The notes below the pieces were generated by a model that saw nothing but the letters and a program-made list of their open reading frames with translations, was not told the origin of the DNA and made no database searches. From the NCBI RefSeq assembly GCF_042684365.1, contig NZ_JBHULI010000022.1, forward strand, positions 186,001 to 250,000: a stretch of 64,000 bases of DNA, in the 5' to 3' direction. The stretch comes from Gracilimonas halophila. GTDB taxonomy: Bacteria; Bacteroidota; Rhodothermia; Balneolales; Balneolaceae. Made by a program: the position numbers and the translations under genes. Shown one piece after another: positions 42,259 through 50,905 of this stretch. Positions within the stretch are counted from its first letter, which is position 1; the number at the start of each line of letters is the position of its first letter.

Positions 42259-43395
42259 TTAAAATGCCTGCGCCAAGTCTTCAATAAGATCGTCAGAGTC
42301 TTCAATTCCAACCGAGATCCTGATCAGGGAATCCTTTAATCCCGCTTTTTCTCTAACGTCCTTTGGAATAGAGCCATGTGTCATAGAGGCAGGGTGACTG
42401 ATCAGGGATTCGACACCGCCTAAACTTTCGGCAAGTGTAAAGACCTTGGTGTTGCTCATGAATTTTACAGCTGCTTCAATGGAATCATCTTTTAGTGTAA
42501 AAGAAAGCATGGCTCCAAAGTCATCCATCTGTTTTTTAGCCAGTTCGTGTTGAGGGTGTGAAGGCAATCCCGGATATAAAACGGATGCGGCCTCATCATG
42601 TTCTTCAAGAAATTTCGCTATCACTTTAGCATTATCCACGGAACGTTGCACACGTACGCTAAGAGTTTTGATACCTCTTAAGGTCAAATAACAGTCCATA
42701 GGGCCTGGTACAGCACCGGAGGTTTTAGTTTGAAACCTGAGGTTTTCCATGATCTCTTTGTTAGAGCTTGCCACAGCACCATGAATAACATCCGAATGTC
42801 CGGCTAAATATTTTGTAGCAGAGTGGAGAACTGCATCAGCCCCAAGTTCCAATGGTCGTTGCAAGTATGGTGAAGCAAAAGTATTGTCTACAACAGTAAG
42901 GATGTCTTTGGGTTTAGCAATTCCAACTAAAGCCTTAATATCGACCACCCTAAGTAATGGGTTAGTCGGTGTTTCGATCCACATCAGCTTTGTTTTATCT
43001 GTAATGGCATCCTCAACTTTGGCAAGGTCAGTCATATCCACAAAAGTAAAATCGATTCCGTAAGGTTCAAATACTTTAGTAAATAATCGATATGAGCCAC
43101 CGTAAAGATCATTCGTAGTAACCACATGATCACCCGGGCGAAGCATCTTCATCAAGGCGTCCATTGCGGCTACACCACTTGAAAAACAAGCAGCCTCATC
43201 AGCACCTTCCAATCCGGCGATCATTTTTTCCAGTGCGGTTCGGGTAGGATTTCCTACCCGGGCATAATCATACCCCTGATGCTTATTAGGAGCTTCCTGG
43301 GCGTAAGTGGAAGTTTGAAAAATAGGAGGCATGACCGCACCTGAAGTTTCTTCAGGTTTCTGGCCGGCATGAATAGTCTTTGTATTAAATTTCAT
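42259..43395 (-). CDS. Cystathionine gamma-synthase / gamma-lyase (PLP enzyme)
   Basis: 378 residues of the Cys/Met-metabolism PLP family. Start FNTKTIHAGQKPEETSGAVM, YARVGNPTRTALEKMIAGLE, FSSGVAAMDALMKML, PLP-binding Lys195 in LHSATKYLAGHSDVIHG, and SLGGVESLISHPASMTHGSI. It may form cystathionine for methionine synthesis or cleave cystathionine to cysteine; sequence alone does not separate the two. It starts three bases after the TPR-lipoprotein gene that precedes it ends, suggesting an operon with two TPR genes. Confidence 0.92.
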   Translation of the reverse strand: MKFNTKTIHAGQKPEETSGAVMPPIFQTSTYAQEAPNKHQGYDYARVGNPTRTALEKMIAGLEGADEAACFSSGVAAMDALMKMLRPGDHVVTTNDLYGGSYRLFTKVFEPYGIDFTFVDMTDLAKVEDAITDKTKLMWIETPTNPLLRVVDIKALVGIAKPKDILTVVDNTFASPYLQRPLELGADAVLHSATKYLAGHSDVIHGAVASSNKEIMENLRFQTKTSGAVPGPMDCYLTLRGIKTLSVRVQRSVDNAKVIAKFLEEHDEAASVLYPGLPSHPQHELAKKQMDDFGAMLSFTLKDDSIEAAVKFMSNTKVFTLAESLGGVESLISHPASMTHGSIPKDVREKAGLKDSLIRISVGIEDSDDLIEDLAQAF

Positions 43396-43397
43396 AC

Positions 43398-44585
43398 TTA
43401 GTTTGAGGAGGAGGTTTGACGTTCTTTGAGTTGATTCAATACATCGAGCCGGTTTGTATATTCTTGATTATTTGGATCGATGTTAATAAGCCTTTCGTAG
43501 TAATCAATGGCAAAGTCGATGAGTGTAAAAGCTTTATTTCGCATTGCTTCTTTATCTTCATCAGAGGCCAGATCTTGCAAAGACAGGTATTGTGCTGAAA
43601 GATTGTTATAGAAAACGGCAAGACTTTCCAGATACTCAACATTTGAAGTATCTCTTTTAAAAGCCTCGATAAGTTGCTCCTCAGCACTTTCACCCATTCC
43701 CTCAGCTTCAAGCATGATTTGTTCTGCTAAAGTAGAATTGTTGTTATTGTAAGCTGTTTTCAGGTCTTGTAAGATCTGTGAGGTAATCTCATACAGTTGA
43801 GTTCCATACACGTTTCTGAGATCAGCATTGTCCGGATTTTCTTCAACTAAAGGTTCTAAGATGTCAATGGCACTTTCACTGTCACCATTGGAGATGTAAG
43901 CGTTAACAAGTCCAAAAGCCAGGTTAAGATCTTCTGAAATATCCGTATTCGCCAACTCATAATATTGAGCTGCTTCTGAAGGGTTACCAATTTCAAGATA
44001 TAGATAGCCGAGGTTCTCATATAAGTCTGCTGAAGGATCTTCTGCGTAACTTAAGGCTGTTTCAAGACTATTGATCGCATCATCTATGTTACCGAGATTG
44101 AATTGGGTAACAGACAGATTACGGTATGTGCTTATGGCATCATTCCTAAGAATAAGAGCATTCCGGAAGTGGATCTGAGCCTGTGTATATCTATTCGATA
44201 TAGAAGTATTGTCAGATACTTGAAGACCTGCATTATGCTCGTCTTTCCAGTATTGCTGACGAAGGCTGTCGATAGTTGAACTTTGTGCCTGATCTGCATC
44301 GTACTCTATGGCAGACTCAAAGTCATTGGAAATATCAGTATAAAACTCAGCTCTTTGCTCGGGGTCAGCATCTTTTGCCAAAGCGGCATTTATCTGAGCT
44401 CTTTGTATATATAATTGTGGTTGGTTAGGATCTTCCGATAAGCGGGAGTCGATCTCTTCCATTGCCTGTTGATAATTATTATTTGCAAGCAGTTCATCTA
44501 TGTTAACCTGAGATGTTCCACAAGAATAAAAAAAACCGGCCACAAGTAGTAAGCCTGTAAGCCGGGTAAAATTTGAAATAGTCAT
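43398..44585 (-). CDS. TPR-repeat lipoprotein 1
   Basis: 395 residues. Lipoprotein signal LLVAGFFYSC (Cys22) and several TPR units, for instance NLSVTQFNLGNIDDAINSLE, ADLYENLGYLYLEIGNPSEA and LVNAYISNGDSESAIDILEP. TPRs mediate protein-protein contacts, so this is probably an envelope scaffold. It is the second of two TPR lipoproteins in tandem with similar architecture, separated by 27 bases, likely an old duplication. Confidence 0.85.
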   Translation of the reverse strand: MTISNFTRLTGLLLVAGFFYSCGTSQVNIDELLANNNYQQAMEEIDSRLSEDPNQPQLYIQRAQINAALAKDADPEQRAEFYTDISNDFESAIEYDADQAQSSTIDSLRQQYWKDEHNAGLQVSDNTSISNRYTQAQIHFRNALILRNDAISTYRNLSVTQFNLGNIDDAINSLETALSYAEDPSADLYENLGYLYLEIGNPSEAAQYYELANTDISEDLNLAFGLVNAYISNGDSESAIDILEPLVEENPDNADLRNVYGTQLYEITSQILQDLKTAYNNNNSTLAEQIMLEAEGMGESAEEQLIEAFKRDTSNVEYLESLAVFYNNLSAQYLSLQDLASDEDKEAMRNKAFTLIDFAIDYYERLINIDPNNQEYTNRLDVLNQLKERQTSSSN

Positions 44586-44612
44586 ATTTTAATTTTTAGG
44601 TGAAAAAGGCAA

Positions 44613-45929
44613 TTACATTCCTGCTTTTTCAATTGCTTCTTCGTATTTGTCTTGCATGTCAAGTGTAATGTAAACATTTGCCAGACTTTGCCATGCATTT
44701 CTATTTTCGGGATTTAACTCAACCGTTTTTTCATAATTTTCCATCGCCATTCTGTATAACTCTTTGGCCTGCTGGTCAAGACGATTTACCTCATCCATAT
44801 CATCAGAATAATTTCTTTGGCTAAAAAGGATAGCGCCCTTATTCTGATATAGTACGCCTAATGCATTGTAAGCATTTTCATCATTAGGTCTGAGTTCGAT
44901 CGTAGTTTTCAGTTCACTTTCCGCAAGTGAATTTAGCTCATCAATTTCTTCAATATTGGCCTGAATTTGGCTCTCTAGTTCTTCTATTTGACTTTCGATC
45001 TCACTTGCTTCACTTCCGGATGCATTTCTTAGATCATCTCTAAGATCATAAATGTCATCATACAGGTCAGAAACCGCAACGGTCATTTCTTCGGTTTCAG
45101 ATAGTAAAGCAGTTCCCAACACAAGGTGGTATTGAGGGTTTTGCGGATCTCTGTCTACGAGGTCATTTAGAGTAGAGATAGCCATCTCAGTATTACCGGA
45201 GATCATATAGCCATCCGCTAATTTTTGAACCAGGCTTATTGTGTCAGGGTAAATTTCTAGGCCTTCTTTTAAAATTTCTATCGCATTTTCAGTGTCCTGA
45301 GCCTGAGAATAGTAGTAGCCTGCTCTGTCATAATCTTCAGCAGGAGCAGGGTCTTTAAGCTCCATTGACTGTGTGAGAACTTCCGCAGCTTGCTCAAAAT
45401 TATTATCCATGAAATGGATCTGAGAAAGTACATCATAAGAGAGTGTACTGTCAGGGTTGATGATGATTGCATTCTCCAGGTGTGCAACAGCAATTTTAAG
45501 TGGTTCATCCACGGAAGCCATTACACTGTCATTTGTCGCATAATCTAAAGAGGCATTATGCTCATAACCCCAGGTATTGAGTACCAGATCGTTAACCTGA
45601 CCGGCTTCAGCAGGTTTTTCTTCTGCATTAGCAAAAAGTTCTCTGGAAGTAAGAATTGATTCTCTGAAATTTCGGTAAACCGGCTTTCTGTCACTTACAG
45701 GCTGTACAGTGCGACCTTCCTGAGAGTAAGCAAGCGCCATATAATAATGGCCAACTCCACTCTCGGGGTTTTGTGCAATGTATCTATCCAGACTGGCGTA
45801 TGCACTGTCAAAGTTTTGCGCGTAAATATTTAGTTGTGCCTCATCTATGACAGGATCGGTGGTTTCACACCCTGTTAAAATCCCAAAGAAAAGGAAAACG
45901 GGAATCAAATTTCTAAGTAGCTTTTTCAT
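44613..45929 (-). CDS. TPR-repeat lipoprotein 2
   Basis: 438 residues. Lipoprotein signal FLFFGILTGC (Cys21), TPR units (GHYYMALAYSQEGR, YDVLSQIHFMDNNFEQAAEV, AYNALGVLYQNKGAILFSQR, NAWQSLANVYITLDMQDKYE) and, between them, a coiled coil of about 50 residues around SEASEIESQIEELESQIQAN. Role as envelope scaffold or assembly factor is inferred. First gene of a probable operon with TPR lipoprotein 1 and the cystathionine enzyme; divergent from ridA. Confidence 0.85.
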   Translation of the reverse strand: MKKLLRNLIPVFLFFGILTGCETTDPVIDEAQLNIYAQNFDSAYASLDRYIAQNPESGVGHYYMALAYSQEGRTVQPVSDRKPVYRNFRESILTSRELFANAEEKPAEAGQVNDLVLNTWGYEHNASLDYATNDSVMASVDEPLKIAVAHLENAIIINPDSTLSYDVLSQIHFMDNNFEQAAEVLTQSMELKDPAPAEDYDRAGYYYSQAQDTENAIEILKEGLEIYPDTISLVQKLADGYMISGNTEMAISTLNDLVDRDPQNPQYHLVLGTALLSETEEMTVAVSDLYDDIYDLRDDLRNASGSEASEIESQIEELESQIQANIEEIDELNSLAESELKTTIELRPNDENAYNALGVLYQNKGAILFSQRNYSDDMDEVNRLDQQAKELYRMAMENYEKTVELNPENRNAWQSLANVYITLDMQDKYEEAIEKAGM

Positions 45930-46066
45930 TTTGTATATAGATTGAATTTGGTTGTAATCAGAACAAATTTATATGTTATCGAAAATAAACATATGTGTTG
46001 CTTTCTGCAATTTATTAGAATACTTGCAATTGCATCCTAATTTAAAACTAACGTAAAGAGAATTTC

Positions 46067-46444
46067 ATGAAAAAAATACACTCTACAAGTAAAGCTCCTG
46101 CTGCAATAGGGCCTTATAGCCAGGCAACATCACATAACGGTATACTTTATTGTTCAGGCCAAATTCCTTTAGATCCCGAGACCATGGAGATGGTTGGGGA
46201 GAATGCCGCTGAGCAAGCTGAGCAAGTAATGAAAAACCTGGAGGCTGTATTGGTTGAGTCCGGAATTGGCTTTTCTAATGTTCTGAAATGCACCATATTT
46301 CTACAGGATATGGCAGATTTTGCAGCTGTAAATGAAGTATATGGAGCTCGATTCGAAAATGATCCTCCTGCCAGAGAAACAGTGGCTGTTAAAACTCTGC
46401 CCAAGAATGTACTTGTTGAAATTAGCTGTATAGCTTACTTGTAA
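46067..46444 (+). CDS. ridA: RidA family enamine/imine deaminase
   Basis: 125 residues, full length. Signatures: STSKAPAAIGPYSQATSHNG, LYCSGQIPLDPETMEMVG, QVMKNLEAVLVESGIGFSNV, and PPARETVAVKTLPKNVLVEI containing the catalytic Arg. It hydrolyses reactive 2-aminoacrylate released by PLP enzymes such as the cystathionine lyase/synthase encoded 2.7 kb away. Plus-strand, between two minus-strand groups; convergent with the M23 peptidase gene. Confidence 0.95.
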   Translation: MKKIHSTSKAPAAIGPYSQATSHNGILYCSGQIPLDPETMEMVGENAAEQAEQVMKNLEAVLVESGIGFSNVLKCTIFLQDMADFAAVNEVYGARFENDPPARETVAVKTLPKNVLVEISCIAYL

Positions 46445-46451
46445 ATAAATT

Positions 46452-48275
46452 TTAAAAGCCGGGAATTCGATGTTCTTCTGAGAACGATGTGCTGTTTCCG
46501 GCTTTATCTTCTACTTTTATTTCAACAGTATTTATTTCTTCCGGGATAAAATCCGGGTGATAGTAGATGAGCAATTCTTCTTCATAATCATATTCAGCAA
46601 TTCCCCGAATTCCGTTTATGACAAAAAGAGCTGAACTGGATTGTATTCCGGTGAGATCATCTTTTAAGTGTAATTTTGCCAGCCACTTACCGTAATCTGT
46701 TTTGTAAAAACTCAAATCAGAAATTTTTGGGGCTTCATTGTCGGGCTTTATTACAAATTCTCCCAATTCAGAAGGGTAGGCATGAACTGTACGACCTCTT
46801 AACTCAGAATCTACGTAGGATAGTTTTTCCCGCGATCTGTTTTTTCTGAAAAGGCGATAATTATTATCAGGCTCGAAAATTTCATCCAAATAAAAACTCA
46901 GATGGAAATTTGAGCGCATAGCAAGCATTTCAGGTTGAATGGACAGATGTACTTGCTCATCAATAATAGAAAAGGATGAAGCCACAGTTAGCGTATCGAA
47001 AAAACCATATTCTTTAAACCGAAGTGATAATTGTCTGTTTGGAGTGTCAATTTTCTCAGATTTCGCCGTCACTATGCGTGAAAAATGAGTATCGGGCATT
47101 GAGTCATTTCTCAAAATTATTTGAGACTCAGTCCACTTAATACCATTGAGATCTTTAGTCAGGTCAATCGTACTGTTCAGGTCCGGAGACGCCCAGTCTT
47201 CATGCCAATACCATTCTTGTAAGGGCAGACGCTGTGTTTTGAGCGTTGACTTTGACAGGGTATCAGGAGTGATTGTAAGAGTTGCGGTTGCCGTGTTCCC
47301 AAAAAAATCTGTAGCAACAATTGTGTATTCCTGCGAGCTCTCAGGAGCTTTTATTTGAGCATCCGGCTTTTGAATTAGATAAAAAGGATTGCTGTTCCCT
47401 TCTTTCCCATAAAGTCGCTGATGACCTCGTCTGTCTGAACCGAAAGGAGCTATTCTATCTAAGAACATTTCCTGCTCATTCTTAAAGGTAAATTTCCTTA
47501 ATTCTTGATAAAATAAAGTATCTGCTTCATGTAGAAGGGCCAGGGAATACACTGCATATGCATTATAAACATCGTTTGCCTGATCGTAAACGTTTACGGC
47601 AAGTCCCGCTTCTCCTGTTAATTTTATTTCACCAAAGTCATATATGCCATCTTTTCTTTGAGACCTGACTTGTTTTGAAACCGGTTTACCGTTTATCCGG
47701 CTTTTTTTAGAAAGCGGTTCAACAATGAGTGTTGAAAAAACAGGCGGAATATTGTCTTTGACTTCTAAATTCGTTGTTAGGGCATTGACAGGATTCTGTA
47801 AAGAATCACGCACTTCAAAGTGCAGATGGGGTGGCCCAATTCCGGTTGAACCTGTATAGCCAATTATATCTCCTTGTTTAACTTCAATAGCATGATCTTC
47901 AAAGGTTTCATCCATTTCAAATGAATGATCAGTCATTCTTATGGAATCTGCAAGAGCCTGAAATTTATCATTAAAGCGCTGAAGATGTGCATAAACGGTA
48001 TATGTATTGTCCGGATGTTTCAGATATATAGCTTTCCCATATCCTCGTTCCGTTATCAATAATCGATAAAGTTTCCCTTCTCTTGAGGCGAAAACCCGAT
48101 ATCCTTCTCGTCCCCAGGTTTTGATATCCAATCCTGCATGGAAATGAGCGGATCTGGTCTCTCCAAAGGTAGAGCTGAGGTATTGACCGGAATCAGTTGG
48201 CCATAGATATTCCTGGGCCTGAAGAGTTTGAGGAAGGAAGGTTAATGAAAATGCTATAAGTAAAAAAAGCCGCAA
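46452..48275 (-). CDS. Secreted M23-family (LytM) metallopeptidase
   Basis: 607 residues with a signal peptide (FLLIAFSLTFLPQTLQAQ). The LytM domain lies near the N-terminus (about 25-165): GETRSAHFHAGLDIKTWGRE supplies the first His and Asp ligands and STGIGPPHLHFEVRD the HxH motif, so it is probably active on peptidoglycan cross-links. The C-terminal 430 residues are beta-rich with Ig-like stretches (VDKAGNS type: VEIKVEDKAGNSTSFSEEH). Family members trim the cell wall in the periplasm. It ends one base before the FAH-family gene. Confidence 0.9.
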   Translation of the reverse strand: MRLFLLIAFSLTFLPQTLQAQEYLWPTDSGQYLSSTFGETRSAHFHAGLDIKTWGREGYRVFASREGKLYRLLITERGYGKAIYLKHPDNTYTVYAHLQRFNDKFQALADSIRMTDHSFEMDETFEDHAIEVKQGDIIGYTGSTGIGPPHLHFEVRDSLQNPVNALTTNLEVKDNIPPVFSTLIVEPLSKKSRINGKPVSKQVRSQRKDGIYDFGEIKLTGEAGLAVNVYDQANDVYNAYAVYSLALLHEADTLFYQELRKFTFKNEQEMFLDRIAPFGSDRRGHQRLYGKEGNSNPFYLIQKPDAQIKAPESSQEYTIVATDFFGNTATATLTITPDTLSKSTLKTQRLPLQEWYWHEDWASPDLNSTIDLTKDLNGIKWTESQIILRNDSMPDTHFSRIVTAKSEKIDTPNRQLSLRFKEYGFFDTLTVASSFSIIDEQVHLSIQPEMLAMRSNFHLSFYLDEIFEPDNNYRLFRKNRSREKLSYVDSELRGRTVHAYPSELGEFVIKPDNEAPKISDLSFYKTDYGKWLAKLHLKDDLTGIQSSSALFVINGIRGIAEYDYEEELLIYYHPDFIPEEINTVEIKVEDKAGNSTSFSEEHRIPGF

Positions 48276-48276
48276 A

Positions 48277-48930
48277 TTACTTGATGTTCACGGTTAATGA
48301 TTTAATTCCGTTATTCAGGAGAACTTCGAGTTTATCTCCGGACTGAACTGCTCCGACACCTTCAGGAGTACCGGTAAAAATCAGGTCACCTGGATGAAGA
48401 GTATAGATTTGGGATAAAAATGTAATCAGATTTGGGATCGGGAAGATCATTTCTGAAGAATTTCCATGTTGCTTCACAAAACCATTCTGGAAAAGTTTAA
48501 GATCCATATTGTTTATATCCTCAATTTCAGATGAAGGAAGGAATTCACTTATGGGTGCAAAATCATCAAAACCCTTTGCTATAGACCACGGATGACCTTG
48601 TTTCTTTGCAATAGCCTGAATATCTCGAGCCGTAAAATCTATGCCAACTCCATACCCTGCAATGTGGTCTTCAGCATTACTTTGTGAAATATTCTTACCG
48701 GATTTTGATATGGCAACCACGATCTCACCTTCAAAATGAACATCATTGCTTTGAGACGGGATTGATATCGTTGAATCACTATAGCAGATAGTGCCAAGTG
48801 GTTTTAAAAAGACAAGTGGCATTTTAGGGATCGGGCTCCCCATCTCTTTTGCATGTTGGGCATAATTCCTGCCTATGCAATAAATATTGCGAACAGGGAG
48901 TTCAAGTCCGGGAATCTGTGGGTTACGCAT
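48277..48930 (-). CDS. Fumarylacetoacetate hydrolase family protein
   Basis: 217 residues from the ATG at 48930 (MRNPQIPGLELPVRNIYCIG). An ATG ten codons upstream lies inside the L27 terminator hairpin, so I reject it. Motifs: RNYAQHAKEMG, PLVFLKP, HFEGEIVVAISKSGKNI (metal-binding Glu pair), GYGVGIDFTARDIQ, GDLIFTGTPEGVGAVQSGD. Family members cleave C-C bonds in 2-oxo or acylpyruvate compounds; an acylpyruvase/oxaloacetate decarboxylase-like role is likely. It directly precedes the M23 gene in the same direction. Confidence 0.9.
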   Translation of the reverse strand: MRNPQIPGLELPVRNIYCIGRNYAQHAKEMGSPIPKMPLVFLKPLGTICYSDSTISIPSQSNDVHFEGEIVVAISKSGKNISQSNAEDHIAGYGVGIDFTARDIQAIAKKQGHPWSIAKGFDDFAPISEFLPSSEIEDINNMDLKLFQNGFVKQHGNSSEMIFPIPNLITFLSQIYTLHPGDLIFTGTPEGVGAVQSGDKLEVLLNNGIKSLTVNIK

Positions 48931-48944
48931 AATGAAAGATATAA

Positions 48945-48981
48945 AAAAAGCCCCGCACATAAACTATGTGCGGGGCTTTAA
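48945..48981 (-). terminator. Terminator after rpmA (L27)
   Basis: AAAGCCCCGCACATA and TATGTGCGGGGCTTT form a GC-rich perfect stem; T-runs occur on the minus strand. It ends the rplU-rpmA transcript. Confidence 0.9.
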
Positions 48982-49000
48982 TTTCTTAAATAAAAGTGGA

Positions 49001-49258
49001 TCAGTTTACAGGATCTACATTTACGTGCTTACGACCGCCTGAGCGTACTGCAAAATTTACGGTACCATCGGCTGTTGCAAAAAGGGTATCGTCACCACCG
49101 CGTTTTACATTGAGTCCAGGGTGGAATTTAGTACCACGCTGGCGAACAATGATTCCTCCGGCGCGAACAAATTCACCACCGAACTTTTTAACTCCCAACA
49201 TTTTTGGGTTTGAATCGCGACCGTTTCTTGTAGAACCTTGACCTTTCTTATGTGCCAT
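49001..49258 (-). CDS. rpmA: 50S ribosomal protein L27
   Basis: 85 residues, full length: MAHKKGQGSTRNGRDSNPKM, LGVKKFGGEFVRAGGIIVRQ and RGTKFHPGLNVKRGGDDTLF are invariant L27 segments. The N-terminus begins with the mature Ala-His-Lys-Lys, without the cleavable extension of Firmicutes. Downstream of rplU by 26 bases. Confidence 0.98.
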   Translation of the reverse strand: MAHKKGQGSTRNGRDSNPKMLGVKKFGGEFVRAGGIIVRQRGTKFHPGLNVKRGGDDTLFATADGTVNFAVRSGGRKHVNVDPVN

Positions 49259-49284
49259 AACAGTAAGGGTTTAGTAATGAAAAA

Positions 49285-49803
49285 TTATTTTAAAGCGTCA
49301 ATTAGTTCAGCTTTTCTCAAGCTGGAGTAGCCGGTAAGACCTTTTTCTTTTGCAAGGTCTTTAAGTTCAGCAACTGTCATTGAATTTAGATCTGTGGTTG
49401 CTTCTTCTTTTTTAGCAACTGCTTTTTTCTCTTCAGTTTTTTTGGCTGAAGTATCCTCTTTTTTAGCAGCTTTCTTCTTGGAAGAAGAACCGGAGGCAGA
49501 AATGCCTTCAATTTGAATTTGAGACATCACCTGGCGATGTCCGTTCAATTTTTGATAACCTTTGCGACGTTTTTTCTTAAACACTAATACTTTATCAGCT
49601 TTCACAGTGTCCAGAATAGTGGCGGAAACTTCTGCTCCTTCAACAACCGGAGTCCCAACATTCACATTTCCGTTCTCATCTTTTATCAGCAACACTTTAT
49701 CAAATGTAAGCTTATTATCTTCGGCGTTTTGTTTGTCAACAAACAGCACGTCGTTTTCTGCTACTTTGTATTGGTGTCCGCCGATTTCAACTATAGCGTA
49801 CAT
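49285..49803 (-). CDS. rplU: 50S ribosomal protein L21 with C-terminal Rho-N/SAP-like extension
   Basis: 172 residues, against about 103 in most bacteria. Residues 1-101 are normal L21 (MYAIVEIGGHQYKVAENDVL, KVLVFKKKRRKGYQKLNGHR, QVMSQIQIEGI). Residues about 105-135 are a Lys/Ala/Glu-rich linker, and the last 37 residues (LNSMTVAELKDLAKEKGLTG, YSSLRKAELIDALK) match the helix-turn-helix pattern of Rho-N or SAP nucleic-acid-binding domains. The extension would project from the ribosome and could touch RNA. Operon rplU-rpmA. Confidence 0.95.
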   Translation of the reverse strand: MYAIVEIGGHQYKVAENDVLFVDKQNAEDNKLTFDKVLLIKDENGNVNVGTPVVEGAEVSATILDTVKADKVLVFKKKRRKGYQKLNGHRQVMSQIQIEGISASGSSSKKKAAKKEDTSAKKTEEKKAVAKKEEATTDLNSMTVAELKDLAKEKGLTGYSSLRKAELIDALK

Positions 49804-49940
49804 AATTGTTAATTTCTTTCTTTTGCGTTTAATTCAGAGCTTGAAAAGATAAGGGTTACTTCGTACAAAACAAAGCAAATATGTACTGATTAATTCAGAA
49901 ACTTCACTTAAATTAAGGGAAAGCAAATTTATCGGAGATC

Positions 49941-50177
49941 ATGAAAAAATTACCATCTTTACACGAACAAGCATTCAAATATAAAAATACCAAGAGACTA
50001 CAGCATGACGGTGGCCGTGCCTGGATCAAAGATTCTCAGCTTCATGAGGCCAGAAAAGATGCAAACGGACGTTTTTTGACGATAGCAAATGAGCTAAAAG
50101 TACCGCTCAAGAAAACAACGATCTCTTCCGACAAAGACTTGCCGTCTCATCTTCCTGATAATTCACCATTACCCTAA
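49941..50177 (+). CDS. Small conserved-looking hypothetical protein (78 residues)
   Basis: Basic N-terminal part (LPSLHEQAFKYKNTKRLQHD, GGRAWIKDSQLHEARKDANG) and a short proline-rich end. No signal peptide or membrane segment, no family recognised. Supported by codon use like its neighbours, a position alone between two minus-strand genes with its own upstream gap, and absence of any larger overlapping frame. Function unknown. Confidence 0.5.
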   Translation: MKKLPSLHEQAFKYKNTKRLQHDGGRAWIKDSQLHEARKDANGRFLTIANELKVPLKKTTISSDKDLPSHLPDNSPLP

Positions 50178-50198
50178 CAGGTATTTGGAAGGGGTGAT

Positions 50199-50855
50199 TT
50201 AAGCCACTTTCGGCACAGCCCGTTGAAATCCTTGTCGGTTTACATGTCCAATGTATTTGCCAATTATGCGGACTTCTTCGAAAACGTCCGGCTCAATGAA
50301 TATATCATCATATTCGGGATTGGCAGGTTCAAGTCTTAATCCATTATCGTCCCAATAGATCTTTTTAAGACTTGTTTCCCCATCATATAATACTGCGCCG
50401 ATATCTCCATTTTTTACGTCTGTATCCATTAACAGAACGAAATCACCATCGTAGATACCTACATCCTTCATACTGAATCCTGTAACCCTCAGGGCAAACA
50501 GATCATCAAGATCAGGAAACAATGTATCCATTGTAATACTGCCAAGGTTGGCTTCAATGGCTTCCTGAAGAGAGCCTGCTGCAATTAGACCGCGAATTGG
50601 AATACCTTCGGTTTCTTCAGTTTCGCCAAGTAAGCTTTTTTTCTCAGCAGGAAGGTCATATTCTTCATCATCACGTTTCACTAAATAGCCTTTTTTAAGT
50701 AACGCCTGTATATTTTGGGTTACGCTGTTGGGCGATGCATACCCAAAATGGTCTGCGATCTCACGATAAGTTGGCCATACTTCATGTTCTTTTTTGTAGT
50801 CCACGATGTAGGTGAAAAATTCGTGCTGTTTACGTGTTAAATGTGCATTATCCAT
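50199..50855 (-). CDS. lexA: LexA repressor (SOS regulator)
   Basis: 218 residues. N-terminal winged HTH (LTRKQHEFFTYIVDYKKEHE, WPTYREIADHFGYASPNSVT) and C-terminal S24 autoprotease: cleavage site Ala93-Gly94 (LIAAGSL), nucleophile Ser128 (VTGFSMKD) and Lys164 (TSLKKIY). DNA damage makes RecA-stimulated self-cleavage remove the repressor. LexA is rare in classical Bacteroidetes, which supports a Balneolota-like origin. The 50-base gap to the divergent cyclophilin gene must hold both promoters; I could not identify a clear operator. Confidence 0.94.
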   Translation of the reverse strand: MDNAHLTRKQHEFFTYIVDYKKEHEVWPTYREIADHFGYASPNSVTQNIQALLKKGYLVKRDDEEYDLPAEKKSLLGETEETEGIPIRGLIAAGSLQEAIEANLGSITMDTLFPDLDDLFALRVTGFSMKDVGIYDGDFVLLMDTDVKNGDIGAVLYDGETSLKKIYWDDNGLRLEPANPEYDDIFIEPDVFEEVRIIGKYIGHVNRQGFQRAVPKVA

Positions 50856-50905
50856 GGCAGTATCTATTTAATGTAAAATATATGTGTAATAAAAGGAGTT
50901 TGTGA

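Noticed and set aside
46449..46507. Terminator between ridA and the M23 gene (AAAGCCGG ... CCGGCTTT)
   Set aside because: The stem is only eight bases with a loop of more than 30 and lies mostly inside the M23 coding end; not convincing.
48931..48960. Upstream ATG for the FAH-family gene
   Set aside because: The codons fall within the GC-rich terminator hairpin of rpmA; the next ATG gives the family-like start.
50856..50905. LexA operator in the lexA/cyclophilin gap
   Set aside because: No clear palindrome could be found in the AT-rich gap, and the LexA motif of this lineage is not known to me.
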